A stretch of DNA of 39,165 bases. It comes from WLMZ01 sp037140375 (GTDB lineage Bacteria; Actinomycetota; Acidimicrobiia; Acidimicrobiales; Ilumatobacteraceae). This document shows, one piece after another, positions 15,062-22,332 of the stretch. The number at the start of each line of letters is the position of its first letter. The first letter of the stretch is position 1. The translations under genes were made by a program, and so were the position numbers. A model generated the notes under the pieces. That model saw only the letters and a list, made by a program, of their open reading frames with translations. It was not told where the DNA came from and made no database searches. The stretch lies in contig JBAXER010000022.1 in NCBI GenBank assembly GCA_037140375.1, positions 1 to 39,165 of the forward strand, in the 5' to 3' direction.

Positions 15062-16846
15062 TCAGTCGTCGAGCCTGAGCGCGGCGATAAACACATCGCC
15101 CGGAATCTCGACGCGGCCGATGGCCTTCATCTTCTTCTTGCCCTCTTTTTGCTTCTCGAGCAGCTTGCGCTTACGCGTGATGTCGCCGCCATAACACTTG
15201 GCGAGCACGTCTTTGCGACGGGCCTTCACGGTTTCGCGAGCGATGACCTTGCCGCCGATGGCTGCCTGAATGGGCACATCGAACATCTGGCGCGGGATGA
15301 GCTCACGCAACTTCTCGCACATGCGTCGGCCGTATTCGAACGCTTTGTCGCGGTGCACGATGGTGCTGAACGCGTCGGCAGGTTCGCCGTTGAGCCAGAG
15401 GTCGACCAGCACGAGATTGCTGCGCTGATAACCATCGAGTTCGTAGTCGAGGCTGGCGTAACCCTGAGTGCGACTCTTCATCTGATCGAAGAAGTCGACA
15501 ACTACTTCGGCAAGCGGCACTCGGTAGTGCAACTCAACGCGCTCTGGCGACAAGTACTCGAGCTTGGTCATATCGCCGCGGCGGGTCTGGCACAGATCCA
15601 TCAGGGTGCCGGTGTATTCCTTGGGCGTAATGATGCTGACCCTGAAGTAGGGCTCTTCGATGAAGTCGATCTTCTGTGGCGGAGGCAGGTCGGCTGGGTT
15701 GTCGACAACCACCAGCTCGCCGTCGGTCTTGGTGACGCGGTATTCGACGCTGGGAGCCGTAGCGATAAGCGCAAGGTTGAACTCGCGCTCGAGACGCTCC
15801 TTGACGATTTCCATGTGCAGCAGACCCAAGAAACCACACCGGAATCCGAAGCCCAGCGCTCCCGAGGTTTCGGGTTCGTAGGTGATGGAAGCATCGTTGA
15901 GCTTGAGCTTCTCGAGGCTCTCGCGCAACAGCTCGAAGTCGTCGCCATCGATGGGATACAAGCCACAGAACACCATTGGCTTGGGGTCTCGGTAGCCCTC
16001 GAGGGCGACGTCGGCCGGATGCGCAACCGTGGTGACGGTCTCGCCGCTTCGGGCGTCGCCGACGTGCTTGATGCCCGCAATGAGGTAGCCCACTTCGCCT
16101 GGACCGAGTTCGCCGATGGGGGTAATCACAGGACGGCGCACGCCCACTTCGACTGCTTCGTGAACCGTGCCAGCGTTCATGAACTTCACCTTGTTGCCGG
16201 CGCTGAGGCGTCCGTTCATCACGCGAATAGAACTGACTACGCCGCGGTACTGGTCGTACTGGCTGTCGAAAATGAGCGCCTGCAGCGGAGCCTCGGGATC
16301 GCCCTTTGGTGGCGGGATCTTGTCGATGACGGCGTCGAGCAGATCGGGCACGCCGAATCCGGTCTTGGCCGAGATGCGGATGATGTCGGCCGACTTGATG
16401 CCCAGCACGTTCTCGATCTCTTGCGCATACCGATCGGGGTCGGCCGCTGGCAGGTCGATCTTGTTGAGCACAGCCACGATTTCGAGATCGTGTTCGAGAG
16501 CCAGATAGCAGTTAGCCAGTGTTTGCGCCTCGATGCCTTGCGCCGCATCGACCACGAGCACCACGCCTTCGCACGCCGCAAGGCTGCGACTCACTTCGTA
16601 ACCAAAGTCGACGTGGCCGGGGGTGTCGATGAGGTGGAGTACATGCCCCTTCCACTCGACGCGAACATTTTGCGCCTTGATGGTGATGCCGCGCTCGCGC
16701 TCGAGATCCATGGTGTCGAGGTATTGCGAACGCATGTCGCGCATCTCAACGGCACCGGTCATCTCGAGGATGCGGTCGGAAAGGGTTGACTTGCCGTGAT
16801 CAATATGGGCAATAATCGAGAAGTTGCGGATTCGGCTGAGGTCCAT
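15062..16846 (-). CDS. lepA: Elongation factor 4 (LepA)
   Basis: A 594-residue translational GTPase thought to remobilise stalled or mistranslocated ribosomes. It has the G1 motif AHIDHGKST at residues 13-21, the switch segment RERGITIKAQ, G3 DTPGHVDF and G4 NKID. EF-G-like domains II-V follow, with the LepA-specific C-terminal domain (GGKVIARETVKARRKDVLAKCYGG, shown here by its first and last residues only as GGKVIARE and KCYGG) ending in KKKMKAIGRVEIPGDVF. The length equals the family norm. ATG 16846 is used; TAGCAT further upstream on the minus strand is a possible -10. It is divergent from rpsT with a 164-base spacer and heads the long minus-strand gene run that continues through the MFS, photolyase, hrcA, dnaJ and rsmE genes. 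Confidence 0.97.
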   Translation of the reverse strand: MDLSRIRNFSIIAHIDHGKSTLSDRILEMTGAVEMRDMRSQYLDTMDLERERGITIKAQNVRVEWKGHVLHLIDTPGHVDFGYEVSRSLAACEGVVLVVDAAQGIEAQTLANCYLALEHDLEIVAVLNKIDLPAADPDRYAQEIENVLGIKSADIIRISAKTGFGVPDLLDAVIDKIPPPKGDPEAPLQALIFDSQYDQYRGVVSSIRVMNGRLSAGNKVKFMNAGTVHEAVEVGVRRPVITPIGELGPGEVGYLIAGIKHVGDARSGETVTTVAHPADVALEGYRDPKPMVFCGLYPIDGDDFELLRESLEKLKLNDASITYEPETSGALGFGFRCGFLGLLHMEIVKERLEREFNLALIATAPSVEYRVTKTDGELVVVDNPADLPPPQKIDFIEEPYFRVSIITPKEYTGTLMDLCQTRRGDMTKLEYLSPERVELHYRVPLAEVVVDFFDQMKSRTQGYASLDYELDGYQRSNLVLVDLWLNGEPADAFSTIVHRDKAFEYGRRMCEKLRELIPRQMFDVPIQAAIGGKVIARETVKARRKDVLAKCYGGDITRKRKLLEKQKEGKKKMKAIGRVEIPGDVFIAALRLDD

Positions 16847-17010
16847 GAGCAGTGCCTCGATGCTACCGGCCGTGAATCTCGGCGAGTGGGTGGCAGTTGT
16901 TTCATTCCGCCGATACGCTCATCAAGCCTGTTCTGGACCTATCCAGCACAAACATTTCGGCCAATTCAACGAATCAGTCATCCGACTGTCAACGAAAAGG
17001 GACTTCGCAC

Positions 17011-17265
17011 GTGGCGAATATCAAGAGTCAAAAGAAGCGCATCCTGACAAACGCCAAGGCTGCAGATCGCAACAAGGCAGTCAAGAGCGAGCTGCGCACT
17101 CGCGTCAAGACCGCTGTCAAGAACGCCGGCGCCGAGAACAGCGAAGAGTCACTTCGCGTCGCTGTCAAGCGTCTCGACATGGCCGCCGCCAAGGGCATCA
17201 TTCATCCCAACCAGGCTGCTCGTCGCAAGAGCCGCTTGATGAAGCGGGTCAACGCAGGCGCCTGA
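17011..17265 (+). CDS. rpsT: 30S ribosomal protein S20
   Basis: An 84-residue, very basic, helical protein of the 30S subunit body that binds 16S rRNA. It begins (M)ANIKSQKKRILTNAKAADRN and ends HPNQAARRKSRLMKRVN, both standard for S20. The GTG start at 17011 is fixed by the conserved second residue Ala and by AAAAGGG about 10 nt upstream. It is monocistronic, divergent from lepA, and ends in a strong intrinsic terminator. A gene adjacent to lepA and holA is the usual context for rpsT. Confidence 0.97.
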   Translation: MANIKSQKKRILTNAKAADRNKAVKSELRTRVKTAVKNAGAENSEESLRVAVKRLDMAAAKGIIHPNQAARRKSRLMKRVNAGA

Positions 17266-17310
17266 TCGCAAGCGTGGTGCCCCACCGCACCGACAATTGA
17301 TCTCTGCATC

Positions 17311-17346
17311 ACGACCCGAGCTTCGGCTTCGGGTCGTTTGCTTTTT
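17311..17346 (+). terminator. Intrinsic terminator of rpsT
   Basis: The stem ACGACCCGA (17311-17319) pairs with TCGGGTCGT (17329-17337) around a short loop and is followed by TTGCTTTTT. It lies 45 bases after the rpsT stop and before the convergent holA end at 17382. Confidence 0.9.
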
Positions 17347-17381
17347 CGCTCCGACGCCGACGGCTTGTACGGCGTTGTGGC

Positions 17382-18359
17382 TTAGCGCCCGCGAGCGCCG
17401 CCAGCGGGGCTGAGTCGGCTGAGTCTGGCAACGAGCACTTCCATCACGAGTTCTTCGGGCAGATCGCGCTGACCGCGCAAATCGAGATCGGCTTGAGCCA
17501 GCAGATCGATGGCGCGAGCGACTCCCCCACTGGACAGCCGACGGTATTGGTCGAGCGCTTTACGCGCTGGGAAACCCGCTTTGATACCGAGCACGTCGGC
17601 CACAGCCTGCTCAGTGTTGGCTTCGGCGCCATCGAGTTTGAGCAGGCGCACATAGTGGCTATGCAGGGTGGCCATCACCTGAAGTGGGTGCCGCGACGAG
17701 ATCATGCGCGCCAACATCGACAGAGCCGCGGTGGTATCGCCGCGATCGATGGCGTCGGTGAGATCCCATGGTGGCACCGATCCCGAATCGCCGAGGAACG
17801 GTTCGACATCGCCAGCGCTGAGCTTGCGGTCATTGCCGTATGTGGACTGCAGGGTTTCGAGCACGCCGCTCAGTCGGCCCGGCTCTTCGCCCATCCATCC
17901 GGCGATGAGGGCCAACGCCGACGAATCGAGCATCATCCCGGCGCCAGCAACTTGCTCTTCGATCCACATCGATCGATCGCGTTTCGAGGTGGGCGGCGTG
18001 GTGTTCGTGGTGGTGCCGCCCGCCTTCTTGGCTGCATCGGTTAACGACTTGGCCATGCGGCCACCACCAGCGACCATGACGAGGTCGGTGGACGGCAGTG
18101 GATCATTGAGATAGGCCACGAGCGGGCTCACATCGTCGGCCGTAAATCGGCCGATGTCGCGAGCGACAACGACGCGCTTGTCGGTGAGGAACGGCATGGT
18201 CTGGGCAGCATCGACAACGGCCCGAAGTTCGTAATCGTCTCCGGAGAAATCGTCGACCATCAGCGTTCGGTCTTCGGTGCCGACAAGCCGGTGCACCAAT
18301 TCGGTGACGGCGCTGAGCACTAGTGATTCGTCGTCGCCAGTGATGAGATGAATCGCCAT
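17382..18359 (-). CDS. holA: DNA polymerase III delta subunit
   Basis: A 325-residue clamp-loader wrench subunit that opens the beta clamp. The N-terminal AAA+-like domain lacks a working Walker A motif, as expected, and begins AIHLITGDDESLVLSAV. The family features VVDAAQTMPFLTDKRVVVARD, LVMVAGGGRMAKSL and SRHPLQVMATLHSHYVRLLKL are present in order (first one shown in full is 21 residues, so read it as VVDAAQTMPFL plus KRVVVARD). The C-terminal collar domain ends DLRGQRDLPEELVMEVLVARL. The start is ATG 18359, with AAGG 9 nt upstream; ATG 18377 would add six residues. It starts 5 bases after the comEC stop, so the two are one transcription unit, a common bacterial arrangement. Confidence 0.92.
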   Translation of the reverse strand: MAIHLITGDDESLVLSAVTELVHRLVGTEDRTLMVDDFSGDDYELRAVVDAAQTMPFLTDKRVVVARDIGRFTADDVSPLVAYLNDPLPSTDLVMVAGGGRMAKSLTDAAKKAGGTTTNTTPPTSKRDRSMWIEEQVAGAGMMLDSSALALIAGWMGEEPGRLSGVLETLQSTYGNDRKLSAGDVEPFLGDSGSVPPWDLTDAIDRGDTTAALSMLARMISSRHPLQVMATLHSHYVRLLKLDGAEANTEQAVADVLGIKAGFPARKALDQYRRLSSGGVARAIDLLAQADLDLRGQRDLPEELVMEVLVARLSRLSPAGGARGR

Positions 18360-18364
18360 ACCCC

Positions 18365-19783
18365 TCAACCTTGCCATATCGGGCGGAAGCGGATAGCAAC
18401 GATCCTCGCCACCAGTGCTGCGGCGATACATGACCACCCGATGAGGCCCCAACCTGGTGACGGCTCGAAGCGCGCCCCGAGTGCTGCCACAGTTGCGACC
18501 CAGCGGGTTGCGATGGCACTTGGCATCTGCACCACAGCCGACAGCGTGCCGCCAAGTACCGGGCGCAGGGCGCCAGCAATCAACCCTGCGGGCAACCCAT
18601 AGAGCATGACGAACCCAGCGACCGGAACTGCCAACAGATTGGCCGGGATAGACACCAACGGCAAGGTTCCGAACACGAGCAGGCTCACCGGGGCAACGCC
18701 ACACTGGGCACCGATGGTGACGGCGGCGGGCACCGCCAGCCAGCGCGGCCCGGGAATGTACGCCACGAGCGCTGTGCCCAACAGAGCCACGCCAGCGGTA
18801 GCCCCCACCGAGAGCCAGAACCCAACCGACCACACCAGCATCGGATCGATGAGAACCAGTGCCCCGACGGCAAGGGTGAGCAGTCGAAGAGCCGGCCGTT
18901 CGCGTCCCATGAAGTATCCGGTGGCGGCGATGCCCGCCATGACTCCGGCGCGCAGAACCGATGGCTCGAAACGTGTGAGCGCTGCGAACCACGTAATGAG
19001 CGCCAAGGTGATCAGCCACCGACCAGCGGGGCGAAACCGTCGCAACAGCGGCGCTGCGGCCGCCAGCACAAACGACACATTCTGTCCGGACACTGCCGTC
19101 AGATGAGAAAGCCCCGACGCTCGAAACTGTTGGATCAGAGCGATGGGCTCGTTGCGATCGTCGCCGATGACGAGGCCAGCGAACAACTCGTTGTCGGGCG
19201 AACGAAGTTGCGCAGCTCCCTGAGCAAACAACCGACGCACCCGATTAGAAGCGCGAGCAATCGGGGTGCCCGTCGACCAGTCGCCAACGGTTTGCAACTG
19301 GAGGCCACCGACTACGTGACGAATTGCTGCGCGACGCGCTGGCACGCCCACGAGGGCCTTGCGTTCGGCGTCGATGGTGGCGCACTCACCGGCGAGATGA
19401 TCGTTGATGCGTCGCCGCGGCGATCCACGAGCCCATGTTTCGAACCGTTGACCACCAACCTCGAACACCGCTTGGGTTGCCCCTGCTTTCGGTGTGGGGT
19501 CGGTGACTAAACAGGCCGACCCGCTGAAGGCCCCGAGGTGTTCTGGTACCGCATGCGCCCATGCCGCCTGAGACGCCACGATTCCAAGTGCGCCACCAAC
19601 GATGCAGAGCAACCAGATCGGCCGCGAACGATGTTGGACGGCAGCAATCAGACTGAACACCACCAAGGGAATGAGTTGCTGCAACCACACGCCGACCACC
19701 ACATGCGCGACCACGAGCGCCAGCTGCGCTGTGGTGATCGTGTGCCACCAGAACGCGCGACGGTTTCTATACGATCGGCTCAT
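18365..19783 (-). CDS. comEC: ComEC/Rec2 DNA-uptake channel, without beta-lactamase domain
   Basis: A 472-residue polytopic membrane protein. It holds the N-terminal soluble DUF4131-like part (VFEVGGQRFETWARG region) and the Competence domain. The core motif GLSHLTAVSGQNVSFVLA and the following RFEPSVLRAGVMAG are typical of the channel thought to carry single-stranded DNA across the inner membrane. The protein ends after the last membrane segments (IRFRPIWQG), so the C-terminal metallo-beta-lactamase-like domain of Bacillus ComEC (776 residues) is absent. Several actinobacterial and other ComEC proteins are likewise short. ATG 19783 overlaps the start of the divergent gene at 19782. comEA lies upstream on the same strand, and holA follows after 5 bases. 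Confidence 0.9.
   Translation of the reverse strand: MSRSYRNRRAFWWHTITTAQLALVVAHVVVGVWLQQLIPLVVFSLIAAVQHRSRPIWLLCIVGGALGIVASQAAWAHAVPEHLGAFSGSACLVTDPTPKAGATQAVFEVGGQRFETWARGSPRRRINDHLAGECATIDAERKALVGVPARRAAIRHVVGGLQLQTVGDWSTGTPIARASNRVRRLFAQGAAQLRSPDNELFAGLVIGDDRNEPIALIQQFRASGLSHLTAVSGQNVSFVLAAAAPLLRRFRPAGRWLITLALITWFAALTRFEPSVLRAGVMAGIAATGYFMGRERPALRLLTLAVGALVLIDPMLVWSVGFWLSVGATAGVALLGTALVAYIPGPRWLAVPAAVTIGAQCGVAPVSLLVFGTLPLVSIPANLLAVPVAGFVMLYGLPAGLIAGALRPVLGGTLSAVVQMPSAIATRWVATVAALGARFEPSPGWGLIGWSCIAAALVARIVAIRFRPIWQG
19770..19775 (+). promoter_or_regulatory. Putative -10 box (TACGAT), leaderless start
   Basis: TACGAT (or the overlapping TATACG) lies 6 nt before ATG 19782 on the + strand, within the first codons of divergent comEC. 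No ribosome site is present, as expected of a leaderless mRNA. Confidence 0.45.
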
Positions 19784-20225
19784 GAGCATTGCTGGCACCC
19801 ACCCCCGCGCTGTGGTGCCGCTTGGACCCCGCGATTTTCGCTATCGCATCCGACGCATCGGGCCATTCGCCGCCATGCTGCCCGCATGCGCATTGGCCAT
19901 CGTGGCCACGATGATATTGCACGGCAACACCAGCACCTCTGGCGGCGTCGTTGGCTTCGCCGCAGTGGTGTTTGCGGCCCCCGGTCTGCTCGTTGCGGGC
20001 ATTCCCCTAACCACCGAATCGGGCCGGACATTTCTTGGTGTGATGGGCAGCATCGCGATGTGGTTGGTGGTTGGCATCGTGGCTTCGCGACGCGCCACCC
20101 GATCGCCGGTTGCGATCTGGCGCGACTTTTGGCGCGAGTACCTGTGGCTCGCCGTTGGCGTGTGGGCCGGCGTGGTGATGGGCTTAGCGCTAACCGAAAT
20201 GTTCGTTGGCCGAGCGCTGCTCTAG
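19782..20225 (+). CDS. Small four-helix membrane protein, function unknown
   Basis: A 147-residue protein with a ~28-residue basic N-terminus (RDFRYRIRRIGPF), then about four hydrophobic segments: ~30-45, ~52-70, ~82-98 and ~118-140. A basic cytoplasmic loop (ASRRATRSPVAIWRDFWREY) precedes the last helix. I recognise no family. It lies between comEA and comEC on the opposite strand, filling the whole gap. Its ATG (19782-19784) overlaps the ATG of comEC (19783-19781) within the palindrome CTCATGAG, so the two genes have no intergenic space. The -10-like TACGAT 6 nt upstream supports this start. Its place suggests a possible DNA-uptake or envelope link, but that is only positional. Confidence 0.75.
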   Translation: MSIAGTHPRAVVPLGPRDFRYRIRRIGPFAAMLPACALAIVATMILHGNTSTSGGVVGFAAVVFAAPGLLVAGIPLTTESGRTFLGVMGSIAMWLVVGIVASRRATRSPVAIWRDFWREYLWLAVGVWAGVVMGLALTEMFVGRALL

Positions 20226-20255
20226 ACGCGAACTCTCGAGCGATACCGCTGTCGC

Positions 20256-20993
20256 TCATACCTTCACCAACGAGCGAAGCGCTTCGACCTTTGCCGGGCC
20301 GATGCCCGGCACCTTGAGCAGGTCGTCGATTGAGGCAAACGGTCCGCTGCGCTCGCGATAGGTAACGATGGCTGCGGCAGTCGCCGGACCGACACCGGGC
20401 AGCGCATCGAGTTCTTCAGCAGCGGCCCGATTCAGATCGATTGGCGTTGCCGGGTGGCCGGACCCATTGGTGCCCGCCGAAGCCGCACCCGAAGTAGCGC
20501 CCACGACCGCAGGCACCGCTGCCCCTCTGTGCGGCACGTACACGCGGTCTCCGTCGAGGATGAACGCAGCCAGGTTCATTGCATCGAGGTCGGCGTCAGC
20601 GGCAGGGCCACCAGCGGCGAGGACCGCTTGTTGCACACGGGCATCTCCGGGAACCTGATAGACCCCGGGGCTCAGCACAGCGCCCGCTACGTAGACGATG
20701 AGCGCAGGCGATGGAACCGACGTAGACGAGGCAACTGCAACACCTGCCACTGGCGCCGTTGACGTTGATGCAGAACTCGAGACTGCCGCAGCGGGTCCTC
20801 GACGACTCGCGTACGGCAGTGCGCTTTCGATCGTGGCCGCCGGACTACGCAACAGCCAGAAGCCGCCAGCTCCCACTGCCAACACAGCAAGCGCAGTGAC
20901 CGCTAATCGAGTAACACCAAACCACTCAAGCCACGCTCGGGCGACCTCGCTGAAAGGTCGCGACGGACCGGGCCGACTCGGCAAGGGATCCAT
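20256..20993 (-). CDS. comEA: ComEA-like DNA-binding protein
   Basis: A 245-residue membrane-anchored DNA receptor for natural transformation. A transmembrane helix lies at residues ~30-49, followed by a Ser/Ala/Thr-rich linker. An SLBB domain (~98-155) contains IVYVAGAVLSPGVYQVP and DGDRVYVP. The C-terminal double helix-hairpin-helix (~182-245) reads IDLNRAAAEELDALPGVG, AIVTYRERSGPFASIDDL and VPGIGPAKVEALRSL and binds double-stranded DNA without sequence preference. ATG 20993 follows GGGGAGG at 20998-21004, and that ribosome site is part of a possible hairpin (21001-21041). Length and domain order are normal for actinobacterial ComEA. comEC lies downstream beyond the opposed gene at 19782. 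Confidence 0.93.
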   Translation of the reverse strand: MDPLPSRPGPSRPFSEVARAWLEWFGVTRLAVTALAVLAVGAGGFWLLRSPAATIESALPYASRRGPAAAVSSSASTSTAPVAGVAVASSTSVPSPALIVYVAGAVLSPGVYQVPGDARVQQAVLAAGGPAADADLDAMNLAAFILDGDRVYVPHRGAAVPAVVGATSGAASAGTNGSGHPATPIDLNRAAAEELDALPGVGPATAAAIVTYRERSGPFASIDDLLKVPGIGPAKVEALRSLVKV

Positions 20994-21000
20994 GAGACCT

Positions 21001-21041
21001 CCCCAAACAACGGCGCGAGCGCGCCAGCGAAGATTTGGGGG
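21001..21041 (-). promoter_or_regulatory. Hairpin that can cover the comEA ribosome site
   Basis: On the minus strand CCCCAAA (21040-21034) pairs with TTTGGGG (21007-21001), and an inner stem GGCGCG/CGCGCC (21012-21025) stacks inside. The last four G bases are also the first part of the comEA ribosome site GGGGAGG (21004-20998), so the fold would hide it. Confidence 0.5.
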
Positions 21042-21114
21042 AAGAGGAGCAGAACGCTACCGAGGAAACGGGTTCTCGCAACAGGGTCGGTTCAACGGCG
21101 CTGGCCGGAGACGA

Positions 21115-21489
21115 TTAGCGAACGGCGAGAGATGCGCGATCGGCCTCGGCCGTCACGCGGGTACGAACCACTGGCGCTGGCGAGCGACGCGCTTCCCACT
21201 CGGCCTGAATCTCGAGCGGGATGCGCAGGTATGCGCCGCGATGACCTTTGAGACGCAAACGCCAAACCAAATACGACCCGACATAGCGAACGCTGAAGCC
21301 GAGAAGACCGTGACGACGCCACTGACGCACGTGGGCGCGCTCATGACGGATCAAGTTGGCCGAGTTCTCGCAGCCTTTGCGAACGATGACCAGCGACCCC
21401 AAGGTGATGCCATCAGAGCCCTTTGGCACAGGGCCGCCCACCCACAGGCGATAACCGTCGTGTCGTTGAAGGGGCATGAGCGAAACCAT
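21115..21489 (-). CDS. Small HExxH putative zincin
   Basis: A 124-residue protein with the zinc-metallopeptidase motif HERAH at residues 49-53, in the context NLIRHERAHVRQWRR. A hydrophobic stretch (~62-77, GLLGFSVRYVGSYLVW) follows, then KGHRGAYLRIPLEIQAE, in which Glu93 or Glu97 could be the third zinc ligand of a gluzincin-like site. Small proteins of this pattern, annotated hypothetical or DUF4157-like, are found in actinobacteria, and their substrates are unknown. The ATG at 21489 is used; a Met at codon 5 is an alternative. It lies 39 bases after the cnoX-like stop and upstream of comEA on the same strand, so co-transcription is possible. Function as a protease is inferred from the motif only. 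Confidence 0.75.
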   Translation of the reverse strand: MVSLMPLQRHDGYRLWVGGPVPKGSDGITLGSLVIVRKGCENSANLIRHERAHVRQWRRHGLLGFSVRYVGSYLVWRLRLKGHRGAYLRIPLEIQAEWEARRSPAPVVRTRVTAEADRASLAVR

Positions 21490-21528
21490 AGCGCGCCGAC
21501 ACCAACGCGAACAGGGATTCTTCGCTGG

Positions 21529-22233
21529 TCAGAACAGTCGAGCAGTGAGCTTCTTGCGATAGCCAGCCGTACGTGGATCGTCGGCGCCCATGAGCTCGAG
21601 AATGTCGATGTATTCCTGGCGCGCCTGCTCGTCGGCCTTCACTGAATCGAGCAGCGACGCCAGCTTCTGGTCGTAGTCATCGACAGGCTTCATGCTGACT
21701 CGCGCTGCCGCCGACACCTTGCGGGTGCGCTCGGATTCGGGGATGCGGGCCAACAACGCAAGCGCCTCTTCGGCGCGATCGGTGGCCACCAGGAGTTCGC
21801 CCAGAGCAATGATCGCGTCTTCGTGTCCGGGCAACTCGTTGAGCACGGCGCGAAGGCTGTCTTCGTCGCCAGCAGCGATGAGTTCTTCGACCTCTACTTC
21901 TTCTTCGGTGGGAAGCACCGACGCAACGAACTGAGCAACGACGTGTTCGGGTTGGCCGCCCACGAAGCCATCAACGACTTGGCCGTCGCGGATTGCATAC
22001 ACGGCCGGAATCGACTGCGCCTGAAATGCGCGTGCGATATTGGGGTTCTCATCGACATTGACCTTGACCAGTACGACCTGACCATTGGTGGCATCGGTGA
22101 CCCGTTCGAGAATTGGGGTGAGCGCTACGCACGGGCCACACCATGGGGCCCAGAGGTCGATGATGACCGGCGTGGTCATCGATCGTTCGAGGACTTCGGT
22201 TTCGAACGTGGCGTCTGTGACATCGATTGGCAT
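21529..22233 (-). CDS. CnoX/YbbN-like thioredoxin with tetratricopeptide domain
   Basis: A 234-residue cytoplasmic protein. The N-terminal thioredoxin fold (~1-108) has the active site WAPWCGPC and the cis-Pro segment SIPAVYAI. The C-terminal ~110 residues are helical TPR-like repeats (AGDEDSLRAVLNELPGHEDA, ALALLARIPESE) and end DDPRTAGYRKKLTARLF, as in YbbN/CnoX. E. coli CnoX is a redox-regulated holdase that hands clients to DnaK and GroEL and protects cysteines from over-oxidation; unlike E. coli CnoX, this one keeps both active-site cysteines. The start is ATG 22233, with TATCGT 7 nt upstream (leaderless pattern). It is divergent from the phosphotransferase gene at 22333. Confidence 0.88.
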   Translation of the reverse strand: MPIDVTDATFETEVLERSMTTPVIIDLWAPWCGPCVALTPILERVTDATNGQVVLVKVNVDENPNIARAFQAQSIPAVYAIRDGQVVDGFVGGQPEHVVAQFVASVLPTEEEVEVEELIAAGDEDSLRAVLNELPGHEDAIIALGELLVATDRAEEALALLARIPESERTRKVSAAARVSMKPVDDYDQKLASLLDSVKADEQARQEYIDILELMGADDPRTAGYRKKLTARLF

Positions 22234-22240
22234 GCACGGC

Positions 22241-22246
22241 ACGATA
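22241..22246 (-). promoter_or_regulatory. Putative -10 box (TATCGT) for the cnoX-like gene
   Basis: On the minus strand TATCGT ends 7 nt before ATG 22233, and no ribosome site is present. This fits leaderless initiation and decides this start over an upstream in-frame one. Confidence 0.45.
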
Positions 22247-22317
22247 TCGCAGCCAAACACGCGACCGAACGTGCTTGGCCAGCGGCGTCGATGAGGGCTT
22301 GGTAGTGCCACTACGGG

Positions 22318-22323
22318 TACCGT
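22318..22323 (+). promoter_or_regulatory. Putative -10 box (TACCGT) for the phosphotransferase gene
   Basis: TACCGT ends 9 nt before ATG 22333, again without a ribosome site. It is about 70 bases from the opposed TATCGT of the cnoX-like gene. Confidence 0.4.
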
Positions 22324-22332
22324 GTCGAACTA

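Noticed and set aside
15017..16789. 590-codon + strand open frame opposite lepA
   Set aside because: It is the antisense shadow of a highly conserved lepA; high GC at third positions keeps the opposite frame open.
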